Below are positions 51,010-61,202 of a stretch of 64,000 bases of DNA, one piece after another. Each line of letters begins with the position of its first letter. The stretch's first letter is position 1. The stretch lies in NCBI GenBank assembly GCA_964612975.1, contig CAZTGC010000008.1:1-64000 (forward strand), read 5' to 3'. Source of the stretch: NZ13-RE01 sp964612975 (GTDB taxonomy: Bacteria; Dictyoglomota; Dictyoglomia; Dictyoglomales; Dictyoglomaceae). The position numbers were made by a program, and so were the translations under genes. The notes under the pieces are model-generated. The model was not told where the DNA came from. It made no database searches and saw only the letters and a program-made list of their open reading frames with translations.

Positions 51010-51459
51010 ATGGAGAGGATACGTGTATATATAGAACGAATTGATAAGAGTTTACCTCTCCCCTTTTACTCCACTGAAGGGGCATGTGCTCTTGATCTCT
51101 CTTCTCGAGAAGATTTTGTCCTTCTCCCTTTTAATGAAATTAATGGGGGAAAATTAATTCCCACAGGTATAAAGATTGCTCTTCCTGAAGGTTTTCTTGG
51201 ACTAATTCTTCCCCGAAGTGGATTATCAGCAAGAGAAGGAATAACTATACTTAATACTCCAGGCTTAATTGATAGTGATTATAGAGGTGAAATTTTAGTA
51301 AATCTTATTAACTTCTCAGGTAAGACCTTCTATGGGAAAAAGGGTATGAGAATTGCTCAACTTTTAATCCTATCCTTTCAGAAGGTTGAATGGGAAGAGG
51401 TAAATTGTTTACCCCTATCCAGAAGGGGAGAGAAGGGATTTGGAAGTACTGGAGTTTGA
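51010..51459 (+). CDS. dut: dUTP diphosphatase
   Basis: A 149-residue trimeric dUTPase, giving dUMP for ThyX and keeping uracil out of DNA. The five motifs are visible: ACALDLSS (1), PRSGLSAREGI (2), NTPGLIDSDYRGEI (3), GMRIAQLL (4) and the glycine-rich tail GEKGFGSTG (5). Length is normal. The ribosome-binding site is weak. Confidence 0.95.
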   Translation: MERIRVYIERIDKSLPLPFYSTEGACALDLSSREDFVLLPFNEINGGKLIPTGIKIALPEGFLGLILPRSGLSAREGITILNTPGLIDSDYRGEILVNLINFSGKTFYGKKGMRIAQLLILSFQKVEWEEVNCLPLSRRGEKGFGSTGV

Positions 51460-51465
51460 TATAAT
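51457..51465 (+). promoter_or_regulatory. Extended -10 promoter before the EF-G-2 gene
   Basis: TGATATAAT (51457-51465) has a perfect TATAAT with the TGn extension; no good -35 is seen. It overlaps the end of dut. A palindrome, AATTATTTAAATAATT (51467-51482), lies over the predicted start, and GGGGG near 51491 may serve as ribosome-binding site. Confidence 0.55.
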
Positions 51466-51509
51466 AAATTATTTAAATAATTAAACAAAAGGGGGTTTAA
51501 GATCAAAAA

Positions 51510-53600
51510 ATGAAACAATATACAACTGAAGAATTAAGAAATATTGGGCTTTTTGGGCACGGAAGTTCTGGAAAAACTACTTTATCGGAAGCAATACTTT
51601 ATTCGGCAAGGGTTATTGATCGAATGGGAAAGGTAGAAAATGGAAATACTGCTTCAGACTATGAGCCTGAAGAAATAAAAAGGGGAATTTCTCTTAATTT
51701 GTCTTTACTTCCTATTGAATGGAAGGGTAAAAAGATCAATGTTGTAGATACTCCAGGATATGCTGATTTTATTGGTGAAGTAATAAGTGCTTTTTTAGCA
51801 GTAGACTCTGTAGTATTAGTTATAGATGCTATTTCAGGTATTCAGGTTCAGCATGAAAAAATATGGGTGATGTCTCAGGAAAAAGATCTTCCTACTACTT
51901 TTGTTATTAATAAATTAGATAGAGAAAATTCAGATTTTTTTGAGATTTTAAAGGTAGTGCAAGAAAGATTTGGGAGTAAAGTTCTTCCAGTATTTATCCC
52001 TATAGGAAAAGAAGCAAATTTTCAAGGGGGTATAGATCTTTTAAGTAAGAAGGCATATTTATATCCCGATGATAAAGGAGAGCCAAAGGAAATAGAGATT
52101 CCATCAGAATTAACTACATATGTTGAAAAATGGAGACAAAATTTAATTGAGAGTATAATTGAATCCGATGAGAATCTTCTTCAAAGATATTTAGAGGGAG
52201 AAGAAATTGAAGGTAATGAGATAATTAAAACTCTAAAGAAAGCATTTTTAGATAGGGAAATTTTTCCTGTCTTTGGAGTTTCTTCCCTTAAAAATATAGG
52301 AGTATCGAAATTTTTAGATTCTGTTGTTGAATTTTTCCCAAATCCAAAGGAGAGAAAGCCTATTAAAGTGAAGGATATAAAAACTGGAGAAGAGAAGGAA
52401 GTAAATATAGGGAATAACAAGCAAACCTTGGCTTTTGTATTTAAAACATCTGCAGATCCCTTTGTGGGGAGATTAAATTATCTTAGAATTTTATCAGGAA
52501 ATTTAAGACCTGATTCTTCCTTATTTAATGTAAACAAAGAAACTCAGGAAAAAATCGCTCAAGTTTATTATCAAAGGGGAAAAAATCAAGAACAAACCAC
52601 AGAGGTAGTTGCAGGAGATCTTTGTGTGGTATCTAAATTAAAGGAAACATCAACTAATGATACCCTTGCAGATAAAGACTTTCTCTTAAAAGTTAAGTCT
52701 TTAGAATTTCCAGAACCTGTGTTCTCTGTTTCTGTTATTCCCAAATCAAGGGCAGACGAAGATAGAATGAGTTCTGCATTGTCACGAATTTTAGAGGAAG
52801 ATCCTACAATTAGAATTCAGAGAAATTTTGAGACAAATGAGACTTTAATTTATGGTTTAGGAGATTCTCATTTAGAAGTTGTTGTGGAACGAATGCAGAG
52901 AAAATTCGGAGTAAATGTTACCTTAGGAACCCCACAAGTTGCATATAGAGAGACAATAAGAACTTCTGTAAAAGCAGAGGGAAAAGTGAAAAAACAAACA
53001 GGAGGAAGGGGACAATATGGACATGTATGGCTTGAATTAGAGCCTTTACCGAGGGGTGGAGGTTTTGAATTTGTTGACAAGATAGTGGGAGGTGTGGTTC
53101 CTAAAAACTATATACCTGCAGTGGAGAAGGGAATTAGAGAGATAATGGAGAAGGGAATATTAGCAGGATATCCCATAGTAGATGTTAAAGTAACCTTATT
53201 TGATGGATCCTATCATGAGGTTGACTCATCGGATATGGCATTTAAGGTTGCTGCTGCAAAGGCGTTTAAAAAGGGATTTACTGAGGCAAAACCTGTTTTA
53301 TTAGAACCTATAATGCTTGTAGAGGTTACAGCTCCCGATAATTATACTGGAGATATAATAAGTGATCTTAATGGTAGAAGGGGTAAAGTATTACAAATTG
53401 ACTCTATGGGTAAACTGCAGATTATAAAAGCATTGGTTCCACTCGCAGAAATGTTAAGATATTCTTCCACATTGAAATCTATAACCCAAGGTAGAGGGTC
53501 CTATACCATGAAGTTTTCTCACTACGAAGAAGTACCTGCTAAAATTCAGGAAGATATTATTGCAAAGGCGAAACCAAAATTGGAAGAAGAGGAAGAATGA
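51510..53600 (+). CDS. Elongation factor G-like GTPase (EF-G-2 type)
   Basis: A 696-residue translational GTPase with all five EF-G domains. G1 is GHGSSGKT (about 16-23), G3 DTPGYAD, G4 NKLD. The switch I region reads SDYEPEEIKRGISLN rather than the usual QERGITI, and the start is GHGSSGKTTLSEAIL, both as in the EF-G-2 paralogs of Thermus and Actinobacteria rather than the main EF-G of the str operon. EF-G-2 proteins bind ribosomes but their roles are unclear. The main fusA is expected elsewhere. It overlaps the DUF951 gene by 4 nt. Confidence 0.88.
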   Translation: MKQYTTEELRNIGLFGHGSSGKTTLSEAILYSARVIDRMGKVENGNTASDYEPEEIKRGISLNLSLLPIEWKGKKINVVDTPGYADFIGEVISAFLAVDSVVLVIDAISGIQVQHEKIWVMSQEKDLPTTFVINKLDRENSDFFEILKVVQERFGSKVLPVFIPIGKEANFQGGIDLLSKKAYLYPDDKGEPKEIEIPSELTTYVEKWRQNLIESIIESDENLLQRYLEGEEIEGNEIIKTLKKAFLDREIFPVFGVSSLKNIGVSKFLDSVVEFFPNPKERKPIKVKDIKTGEEKEVNIGNNKQTLAFVFKTSADPFVGRLNYLRILSGNLRPDSSLFNVNKETQEKIAQVYYQRGKNQEQTTEVVAGDLCVVSKLKETSTNDTLADKDFLLKVKSLEFPEPVFSVSVIPKSRADEDRMSSALSRILEEDPTIRIQRNFETNETLIYGLGDSHLEVVVERMQRKFGVNVTLGTPQVAYRETIRTSVKAEGKVKKQTGGRGQYGHVWLELEPLPRGGGFEFVDKIVGGVVPKNYIPAVEKGIREIMEKGILAGYPIVDVKVTLFDGSYHEVDSSDMAFKVAAAKAFKKGFTEAKPVLLEPIMLVEVTAPDNYTGDIISDLNGRRGKVLQIDSMGKLQIIKALVPLAEMLRYSSTLKSITQGRGSYTMKFSHYEEVPAKIQEDIIAKAKPKLEEEEE

Positions 53601-53800
53601 TCACAAGATTTGAGATAGGAGATATTATAGAGCTTCCTAAACCTCATCCTTGTGGGGGAAAAACTTGGATAGTGCTTTTTGTTGGTGTGGATGTAAAACT
53701 AAAATGTGAGAAATGCGGGCATATTGTGATGATTCCAAGAATCAAAATAAAATTCAAGGCAAAAAAGGTGGGGAAAATTGAAATTGAGTCAGAATTATAA
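53597..53800 (+). CDS. DUF951 family protein
   Basis: A 67-residue protein of the DUF951 family. It has the KPHPCGGKTW motif and a CEKCGH pair, so three cysteines could bind zinc, and ends in a basic, MIPRIKIKFKAKKV stretch. The family is common in Firmicutes near ychF or translation genes; its function is unknown. The ATGA overlap with the EF-G-2 gene suggests they are made together, and the 3' end overlaps proB by 23 bp. Confidence 0.87.
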   Translation: MITRFEIGDIIELPKPHPCGGKTWIVLFVGVDVKLKCEKCGHIVMIPRIKIKFKAKKVGKIEIESEL

Positions 53801-54902
53801 AAGAATTGTAATAAAAATAGGGACCTCAAGTTTGTTAGATTCTTTGGGGTCCCTTTCTCAAGAAAAGCTTTTAAGGATTGTGGAACAATGTGTTAAGGTA
53901 AGACGTTTAAATAAAGAAGTTATTTTGGTATCCTCAGGAGCTATTGCATCAGGGAAAGAGATATTAAAAAGTTTAGCAAATAGGAAGGATTTACCTGCAA
54001 AACAGGCATTAGCAGCTATTGGACAAATTAGATTAATGCAATACTACTCCAATTTATTTTCTCTTTTCAAACAACCTGTAGCTCAAATTCTATTAACTGC
54101 GGAAGATTTAAATGATAGAAAAAGATATTTAAATATCTCTTATACCTTTGAAACTCTCCTAAAGGAAGGAGTAGTACCTATTGTTAATGAAAATGATACT
54201 GTTGCGGTAGATGAGATAAAAATTGGAGATAATGATACCCTTTCTGCAAAGGTTGCGTGTGCTGTTAGTTCAGATCTTTTAATAATTTTATCAGATGTAG
54301 AAGGCGTATATACAAAGGATCCTCACTTAGATCCTTCAGCAAAACTTATTTCAGAGATATATGATATTGATGAAACCCTTGAGAAAAGTGCCGGACCTGG
54401 AAAAGGAACAGGAGGAATGTATACAAAAATATTTTCAGCAAGAATTGTGATGGAAGCTGGAATACCTATGGTTTTAGCAAGCTCAGATGTCCAAGATGTA
54501 ATTATGAGAATAATAATGGGAGAAAAAATTGGAACATACTTTATTCCTAAAAAGGAGTATAGAAAAAGAAGAAAACATTGGCTTCTTTTTATTACAAAAC
54601 CAGAAGGGAAAATATATATTGATGAGGGAGCTGTAGAAGCTATTGTTAAAAAGGGTAAAAGTTTGTTACCTGTAGGAATAATAAAGGTTGAAGGAAACTT
54701 TTCAAATGGAGATGTGGTATCAATTTGTGATATAAATGGGATGGAGATTGCGAGAGGTATTTCTAATTATAGCAGTCTTGAGCTTAGTAGAATTATTGGA
54801 AAAACGAGAGAAGAGATTGTTGAATTGGGTAATTTCATTTATGAGGAAACGATTCACAGAGACAATTTAGTTCTTAAAGAGAGTGAAAAAATCAATCAAT
54901 AA
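53778..54902 (+). CDS. proB: Glutamate 5-kinase
   Basis: A 374-residue enzyme catalysing the first step of proline synthesis. The amino-acid-kinase domain (about 1-255) has VIKIGTSSL, VSSGAIASGKE, NENDTVAVDEI and GTGGMYTKI; a C-terminal PUA domain (about 280-365) follows. It starts with TTG 53778 behind AAGGTGGGG, inside the DUF951 gene. proA is not adjacent. The stop overlaps the convergent glycosidase gene by 7 bp. Confidence 0.95.
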   Translation: MKLSQNYKRIVIKIGTSSLLDSLGSLSQEKLLRIVEQCVKVRRLNKEVILVSSGAIASGKEILKSLANRKDLPAKQALAAIGQIRLMQYYSNLFSLFKQPVAQILLTAEDLNDRKRYLNISYTFETLLKEGVVPIVNENDTVAVDEIKIGDNDTLSAKVACAVSSDLLIILSDVEGVYTKDPHLDPSAKLISEIYDIDETLEKSAGPGKGTGGMYTKIFSARIVMEAGIPMVLASSDVQDVIMRIIMGEKIGTYFIPKKEYRKRRKHWLLFITKPEGKIYIDEGAVEAIVKKGKSLLPVGIIKVEGNFSNGDVVSICDINGMEIARGISNYSSLELSRIIGKTREEIVELGNFIYEETIHRDNLVLKESEKINQ

Positions 54903-56740
54903 TGAAATTGTAAGTTGTCTAAATAGATCTTCCCCTCAGCAGCTTCAGAATTAAGGAAGACAATATATATAGAATGAAGAATTAGAGGATAAGTAGGAGC
55001 AAAATTCCATGAAGGAACTAATGGCTTTAAATCCTTTAATTCCTTCTCTATAGTTTTCCAATTGTCATTCCAGTTAATACCTTTATAAGGGGTTAAATCT
55101 AAAACATAAGGTTTTTTATTATTATCATAAAAAAGAGCCCTTAACCATCCCTTTTGGTTATCTCCAAAAATCTTTAAAGAGATTTTTGATGTTTTAGAAG
55201 ATAGAGGAATATTTAACTCTAAATATATAAAAGAATCACCTTTAAGGGTTTTATAGGATAATTCAAGGGAGTAGGCTCCTTCGTAAAATTTTCTATTAGT
55301 GATGGTATAGGTAGTGTAATATGTATCAAAATTTATTCCTGTAATTTTCCATTTTTTATCCATCTCAAAATTTTCTATCAAAGAATCAGAAAATATAAGA
55401 ATTTTTCGTTTTGTATTTAGTTCTCCAATATTTATAACTATTTCACATTCTCCGCTCTCTAGGGCTTCTATTTCCATGTTTTCCAATTTGAAATCAACTA
55501 TATAAGGAGTAACGGTCCATGATAAATTAGATAAAGATATATCAAGTTTATGAAAATTTTCATCTTGTAAAAGTAAAGATATTTTTTTCTTCTCTCCCTT
55601 TTGGAGATATATAGGATCATCTTTAGGAAATAATGTAAGATATTTTGGATTACCAATTGGAGAGATGTTTTTTAAAATTAATGCAGAAGCAATCGTCCTA
55701 TCAGTATCTATCATGGGATCCCCCCAAAGAACCATATTACTAGAACTTCCTCCATCTAAATTTAATGCATTTTCTATACCCATAGTTTTTAACAACTCAG
55801 ATGCCTCTTTCAAACTCATTCCAGGGATATTTTCTTTTCTTCCTTCAATAAAGAAAAAATAAATCATATCTTGTTTTGTTCCTATAATTGTTCTTGGATG
55901 TTTTCCTTCTATAATGTCATTATTAAAAGGCAATTCATTTGTTTTCCCTAATACTATATTCCCATCTTTTAAGAGAATAGGACCTCCCCCTATTGCTTCC
56001 TTAATAGGAATGGTTGGCTTTGACTCTACAATTATTTCTAATTCCTTACCTATACTAAAGAAAGGGAGGTTTCTTAAGGCCAAACCACCAAGAGAAAGAA
56101 CACATCCATTTTCAGGAATAATAGAACTTGTTACACCATATTCTATATTTATTACTTTTCCAGAGATTCTACCATGAAAGGGAATTTTTTCATTTAATTC
56201 GATGATTATGTTTACACCAGCAAAAGAATTTTTTTGGATAGCTGAAGTTCTGCCAAACCATTTAGTAAAAAGAACTGTATCATTCCCCCCTCTTTGAGTA
56301 TTAAGATTATTAACGTTTATTATTTTATTCTCTATCTTGATTTTGATGGTAGTTTCAAATATATCTATTACTGCTATATTCTCATAGGTTATTGCAAAAG
56401 TCCCCCTTTTAATTGGTAATTTTATTAATTCTCCATTGCTCACAAAAATTCCGATGGGTTCTCCAGTGTCAAAGTTAAAAAAGTTTCCATTTACTGCAAG
56501 ATCTGCAGAATATCTTTTTGCTATACTGCTTAATTTTTCCTTTCCGATTATTTGATCTTGAGCTAAGACACTGAATAGATCGATATTGGGATTTGGAAAC
56601 TGAATATTAGCAATATGATAAACTAAATTGCCTTGTTCTACCTTTTTATAAGAAACATTTGGAGCAATGATTATCTCCTGAGAAAGGCCTATTTTAAATA
56701 TAAAAGAAAGAACTAAAATAATCTTTATGATTTTTCTCAT
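54896..56740 (-). CDS. Secreted phosphodiester glycosidase-like protein (NAGPA/DUF2233)
   Basis: A 614-residue exported protein. A signal peptide (about 1-20, ending GLSQ) is followed by a NAGPA-type domain (about 70-350) with AVNGNFFN, PIGIFVSNGEL, HPRTIIGTKQD and the family hallmark NLDGGSSSNMV. Proteins of this family cleave sugar-1-phosphodiesters, removing terminal sugar residues from phosphodiester-linked glycans. The C-terminal 200 residues are beta-rich and look like an Ig-like region and a carbohydrate-binding domain. It is the last gene of the MoxR-VWA operon, overlapping the VWA gene by 4 nt. Confidence 0.83.
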   Translation of the reverse strand: MRKIIKIILVLSFIFKIGLSQEIIIAPNVSYKKVEQGNLVYHIANIQFPNPNIDLFSVLAQDQIIGKEKLSSIAKRYSADLAVNGNFFNFDTGEPIGIFVSNGELIKLPIKRGTFAITYENIAVIDIFETTIKIKIENKIINVNNLNTQRGGNDTVLFTKWFGRTSAIQKNSFAGVNIIIELNEKIPFHGRISGKVINIEYGVTSSIIPENGCVLSLGGLALRNLPFFSIGKELEIIVESKPTIPIKEAIGGGPILLKDGNIVLGKTNELPFNNDIIEGKHPRTIIGTKQDMIYFFFIEGRKENIPGMSLKEASELLKTMGIENALNLDGGSSSNMVLWGDPMIDTDRTIASALILKNISPIGNPKYLTLFPKDDPIYLQKGEKKKISLLLQDENFHKLDISLSNLSWTVTPYIVDFKLENMEIEALESGECEIVINIGELNTKRKILIFSDSLIENFEMDKKWKITGINFDTYYTTYTITNRKFYEGAYSLELSYKTLKGDSFIYLELNIPLSSKTSKISLKIFGDNQKGWLRALFYDNNKKPYVLDLTPYKGINWNDNWKTIEKELKDLKPLVPSWNFAPTYPLILHSIYIVFLNSEAAEGKIYLDNLQFHY

Positions 56741-59412
56741 CTTTTCTTTTTTTCCTGAGCTTTTAAATGGGCTATATATAATCTTGCTCTTACCTCTAAA
56801 GAAGCAGTTTCAAGCATAGAAGGAGATGGCTTGCTTCTCCATTCATTTATTATTTTTTCCTCTATACCTTCGTACCAATCTTGAGTTTCTCTTGAAGATC
56901 TTAAAGACGATAGATAATTGCTTAGTAATTCTTTAATATTCTTCCACCTTCTTAGGGTAAGTTCCAATAGGAATAATATTATTGCAATTAATAGAAAAAT
57001 AAGATCAAAATCCTTAGGTTTTGTAGAAATAAATCCCCATGGTCTAAATACTTCCTTAGGCTCTTTCAAGATTTTACCGTTGGAATAAGAAGTTATAAGA
57101 TATGCTAATTTTTCATTAAAGGTTTGGGTAAGAAATTCAGGAGGGTTTAAAGAAAACCAAGAAAGCTTAGCAATATTTTTTCCCCCTTCCCATAAGTTTA
57201 TTTGATATTTTCCTAAGGTTTTTAAAGAAAATCTCCCTTGATAGAATCCTGGACCCTTTTGGATTAATTCTCCTTCATACTCTTTACCTGTAGGATCAGT
57301 TATTAAATATTTTATATTTAAAAAGTTTTGATAGTTTCCATAAGAATCAGCAGATCTTAGATTTATAATTCCTTCTCCCTCTTCTTGAGTGATATTTACT
57401 TGTATATCAGATATGAAATGGGGAATAGATTTTCTTAATAGCTCGCTCCAAAATTTTCCTAAATTTTTCCATTTTAACCAGTTTTCCCCCCAATATGATT
57501 TTAAAGCAGATGCGAAGACAAAAACTTGTCCCAATCCAAATTGTCCAAAGGCCAATATAGGATCTCCCATGGGAGTACTTAGTAAAACTGGATAAGGATA
57601 TTTTGGAGATGTGAGAACATATCCTAATAAAGTAGGAAATTCTTTTATTCCTAAGAATTCTTCCCTCTCCACTTTGGGTATAAATTCTCTCTCAATAATA
57701 TTAGGACGTAGAAGAGCTTTTGTCTCAGAAAGAAGGAGTTGAGGGAGAGTTCTTAAGTCCCATGTATGGTAGTATCTTCCATTTCCCCATTGAGCTATAT
57801 CTCTTAAAAGGGAATAATTGGCATCTTCTCCTATTCCAATTGTAGATATGGTAATTTTATTCTTGGAAAGCCATTTAGCAATTCCATAAAAGTCTCCTCC
57901 TTCGGTTTGTCCATCAGTAATAGCAATAATATGCTTGTTCTTATATGGTAATTTTACTAATTCTTCACCAGCTGCTTTTAATGGGGGATATAGAGAGGTT
58001 CCTCCACCAGCTTCAATTCTTGATATTAATTCTGATACTCTTTCTTTGTCTTTTAAAGGTTGTAAGGGAACTATCCATTGGTAAGCATGATCAAAGGCAA
58101 TAAGTCCAAAATAATCTTCGTCATCTAGAAAATCTACAACTAAGTGGGCAGATTCCTTTGCTAATTCTATTTTGGGCTCTCCTCCACTTAAAGCCCCCAT
58201 ACTTCCTGAAGCATCTATAACTAAAACTAAAGCAACATTTGATCTTTTTAAAAGATGTTCAGGTCTTAAATTTACAGGTAAAATGTCCTCGAGTGGGGTT
58301 TGTTGATAATCTCCAGCAGAAAGACTCCTATCTCCCCCAAGAATTAGAAGAGTTCCTCCTCTTTCTAAGACAAAATCTTTAATAAAATTTATTTTAGACC
58401 AAGAAAGGCTTTTTATAGGTACATTATCCAATATCAGAACCTGATAATCTAAAGGTTTTCTATTTAAGGAGGGATAAGAATAATTTTCATAAACTATATC
58501 CCAACCTTGGGCTTCAAGAGAAGAACCAAATAATGGTTGAAAATCTTCTCCAATAAGATAAAGGATTTTAGGTTTTCCTTGGACATATATAAAATTAGTA
58601 CCTTTATTATTTTCAGAATAGGTATCAAAGGGAGAAGAAATTTTAACACTTATACTATTAAGACCAGGGTTATTTGCTTTTAGATTGAAGGAATAAAAAT
58701 TATCTTCTTGTAAGTTTTTAAGTGAATATTTGTAGGTTTTCCCTTCCCAGATTACTTCTAAGGTCCCCTCTTTAATCCCATAACTTTTTATGTAGACTTC
58801 TAAAGAGAAATATTGTCCTTGATGTGCAATATTAGGAACCTGTATTTTCATTAGTGTAATTTCATTAAATTCTTTTACTTTAAGGGGATATATGTCTATC
58901 TGTACTTTTTCTCCTTTTAACCTATTCAATATTCTTTCAGTACTACCAATGTTCTCTTGAAGATCACTTATTAAGACAATTCTTAGAGGTTCATTTCTCT
59001 CACGCAGAGCTAAGGCTGAAGAGATTGCAAGTTCTATATTTGTAAAATATGGCAATTCTACCCCAGAAATCTTGTCAATATTAATTCTTTCTTTCAAGTC
59101 TTCTTCAATATTTATGTCTCCTGCAAATGAGATCATACCTACCCTATCTTGAGTTTTTTTAAATTTTAAAGAGGAGTTAATAAATTGAATTGCTTCTTCC
59201 TTTTCTTTTGAGGAGATACTTAAAGAGTGATCTAGTAAAAATATTGCATTTATTTGAGAATATGGAGTAAAAAATTGAAAACCTGAAAGAGATAATATTA
59301 GCAATAATAATTGGATATTCCTTAAAAAGGTTTTCTTTAGAGGAAATCTTTTTATAAGAAAAATTAAAAATATTAAAAGTATTAGAAAATAGGGTCTGCT
59401 AAATCCTACCAC
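56737..59412 (-). CDS. Membrane protein with two VWA-like domains and a class I glutamine amidotransferase-like domain
   Basis: An 891-residue protein. Membrane helices lie at the N-terminus (about 7-50) and near residue 810. The first VWA-like domain has a DHSLS metal-binding motif near 76; the central region (about 275-390) has the fold outline of a class I glutamine amidotransferase-like domain (LYLIGED, GGTLLILGGD); the second VWA has a full MIDAS with DASGS near 398 and TDGQTEGGD. Such proteins go with MoxR and DUF58 in Bat-type operons. It starts with GTG behind GGAGG and overlaps the preceding gene by 7 bp. Function is unknown. Confidence 0.82.
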   Translation of the reverse strand: MVGFSRPYFLILLIFLIFLIKRFPLKKTFLRNIQLLLLILSLSGFQFFTPYSQINAIFLLDHSLSISSKEKEEAIQFINSSLKFKKTQDRVGMISFAGDINIEEDLKERINIDKISGVELPYFTNIELAISSALALRERNEPLRIVLISDLQENIGSTERILNRLKGEKVQIDIYPLKVKEFNEITLMKIQVPNIAHQGQYFSLEVYIKSYGIKEGTLEVIWEGKTYKYSLKNLQEDNFYSFNLKANNPGLNSISVKISSPFDTYSENNKGTNFIYVQGKPKILYLIGEDFQPLFGSSLEAQGWDIVYENYSYPSLNRKPLDYQVLILDNVPIKSLSWSKINFIKDFVLERGGTLLILGGDRSLSAGDYQQTPLEDILPVNLRPEHLLKRSNVALVLVIDASGSMGALSGGEPKIELAKESAHLVVDFLDDEDYFGLIAFDHAYQWIVPLQPLKDKERVSELISRIEAGGGTSLYPPLKAAGEELVKLPYKNKHIIAITDGQTEGGDFYGIAKWLSKNKITISTIGIGEDANYSLLRDIAQWGNGRYYHTWDLRTLPQLLLSETKALLRPNIIEREFIPKVEREEFLGIKEFPTLLGYVLTSPKYPYPVLLSTPMGDPILAFGQFGLGQVFVFASALKSYWGENWLKWKNLGKFWSELLRKSIPHFISDIQVNITQEEGEGIINLRSADSYGNYQNFLNIKYLITDPTGKEYEGELIQKGPGFYQGRFSLKTLGKYQINLWEGGKNIAKLSWFSLNPPEFLTQTFNEKLAYLITSYSNGKILKEPKEVFRPWGFISTKPKDFDLIFLLIAIILFLLELTLRRWKNIKELLSNYLSSLRSSRETQDWYEGIEEKIINEWRSKPSPSMLETASLEVRARLYIAHLKAQEKKKR

Positions 59413-61202
59413 TTTAATTTTAGTCCTCCTAAAAATATTATCATCTCAATAATAAAGAGAATAAAAGCTAAAAATAAAAGGTATGGAGATAGATCTAAGT
59501 TTATAAAGCTAGCCTCTTTTATCTTATCCTTTGTTTTATCTTTCATTATAAATCTTGGTTTTATGTTGGACTCCTCCTTAGAAAATATATTCACAGTAAA
59601 TATTTTTTCCTTTTCTCTACTTTTAATTATATAAAATCCCAAATCAAAGGTATCTGTAAATTCAATTATTCTCCCACTATTTTCATATTCCTTCTTACCC
59701 TTTGGCGTTTCCATAGTATATATAGGATTTACCTCTCTCATTATAATAGCCTCTCCTGGAGATATTTGGGAATTGTAGGATAGGGCATATTTTATAATGT
59801 TATATATGAAAATAGGGAAAGAATCATAGAAATACCAGTTAGTATCTAATATTGAAAAGGAGAGTATTAGAGCAAAAATATCTTTTTTTTCATATATAAA
59901 ACCAATTGGTCCTTTCTCACAATACAAAAGGGGTTTAAAATCTGAGGACTTTAAAATTAATGAAGAATTGATGTTGATATTTAAGGGATAAACAAGGCTC
60001 ATTATGGGATTTTCCTCCCAACTTACAATTTTTGTTTTTGTTATTTTTCCAACAACTTCAAAATCAAAACTTCTGGGAGCTGATCCAATAAAAAGATAAT
60101 TTCCAGGAAAAATATATTCAGGAATTAATCTATCAAATACTATAAAATCATAATTTAAAAAGTCCTCTTGAGTAATGTAACTTTTTGCATCCATATGGGA
60201 ATTAGGAATTACCTTCAGAGCCTTCTCTAAAAAGGGATTTCCTGGGGATACTAATAAAATCCTTGGCTTTAATATAGGTAAAAATAAATAAGCAATATTA
60301 TCTTCTTCTAATTGATCTCTTAGTCTTAATTTTATTCTTAATTTATAAGAACTATAAGGAACTTCCAAAATTAGCTTTTTAACTTCTTGGGGTTTTATAC
60401 TTACTTCTACTTTATCCCAGAGTTTATCATTTTCCCATATTTCTAAAGGAAAATTCTTTAAATCATCAGAGAAATTAGATATTTCAATAAAAAGTTCTGC
60501 AATTTTACTGTTTTTTGGAATAATTTCTGTCCTTGTTATACCTATATTATCTCCTCCTTTTCCTATAATATGGATATAGTAATCATTGATTGAATTAGGA
60601 GGATAAGAAAACTTAGCATTTCCATCGGAGAAAATATGGATCTCCTTAGGGTTAGTTGGAAGTAAAGACTCAGCAAGTTCAATTGCAGATTCAATATTAT
60701 TTTTTGTGTACAATACTCTCAATTCTCTTATGTTTTTCTCAATCAAATTATGCCTTAAAGTGAAAGAGGAGATAATTTCTATCTTTTTTCCTGCAGTTAT
60801 GAGTGCCACAGGTCTCCAAAAGGGAATTTTATGAAGAACCTTTAGTGCTTCTGCTTTTATATTCTCAAAACGCGAGGGTAAGATATCCCTTGAGGCCAAA
60901 CTTGCAGAGCAATCGATTATTAAGACCACAGGTGAGTTTATATTTCCCTTAAATATTATTTGAGGTTGAGCTAAAGAAAGAACTAAAAGGATTAAGGTCA
61001 ATATTTGAAGATAAAGGAGAATATTCTTGGGAAGTTTCTTAAACCACTTTCCTATAGGATTTTCTTTAATAATTTTCTCCCAAAGTAAGAGAGTTGAAAT
61101 ATAAACTAAAATTCTTTTTGGTCTTATAAGATGAAGTATAATGATCATAGAGATTAATGATAAAAGCCATAGGAATTGAGGATTTGTAAATTTAATATTC
61201 AT
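59406..61202 (-). CDS. BatA-like membrane protein with VWA domain
   Basis: A 598-residue protein. It begins with the BatA N-terminal helix (TNPQFLWLLSLISMIIIL) and a second membrane helix (about 60-80, LYLQILTLILLVLSLAQP), then a VWA domain with DCSASLAS as MIDAS motif. A long beta-rich part follows and a last membrane helix is near 575-595. The start at 61202 is chosen for its GGGTGG ribosome-binding site and ATGA overlap with the DUF58 gene; a GTG at 61211 is in frame. It probably works in a membrane complex with the DUF58 and MoxR proteins. Confidence 0.83.
   Translation of the reverse strand: MNIKFTNPQFLWLLSLISMIIILHLIRPKRILVYISTLLLWEKIIKENPIGKWFKKLPKNILLYLQILTLILLVLSLAQPQIIFKGNINSPVVLIIDCSASLASRDILPSRFENIKAEALKVLHKIPFWRPVALITAGKKIEIISSFTLRHNLIEKNIRELRVLYTKNNIESAIELAESLLPTNPKEIHIFSDGNAKFSYPPNSINDYYIHIIGKGGDNIGITRTEIIPKNSKIAELFIEISNFSDDLKNFPLEIWENDKLWDKVEVSIKPQEVKKLILEVPYSSYKLRIKLRLRDQLEEDNIAYLFLPILKPRILLVSPGNPFLEKALKVIPNSHMDAKSYITQEDFLNYDFIVFDRLIPEYIFPGNYLFIGSAPRSFDFEVVGKITKTKIVSWEENPIMSLVYPLNININSSLILKSSDFKPLLYCEKGPIGFIYEKKDIFALILSFSILDTNWYFYDSFPIFIYNIIKYALSYNSQISPGEAIIMREVNPIYTMETPKGKKEYENSGRIIEFTDTFDLGFYIIKSREKEKIFTVNIFSKEESNIKPRFIMKDKTKDKIKEASFINLDLSPYLLFLAFILFIIEMIIFLGGLKLKW

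Noticed and set aside
51467..51482. Perfect 16-bp palindrome at the start of the EF-G-2 unit as an operator
   Set aside because: It is made only of A and T; in DNA this AT-rich, dozens of such palindromes are expected by chance in 64 kb. Position is suggestive but not enough to call a regulator site.
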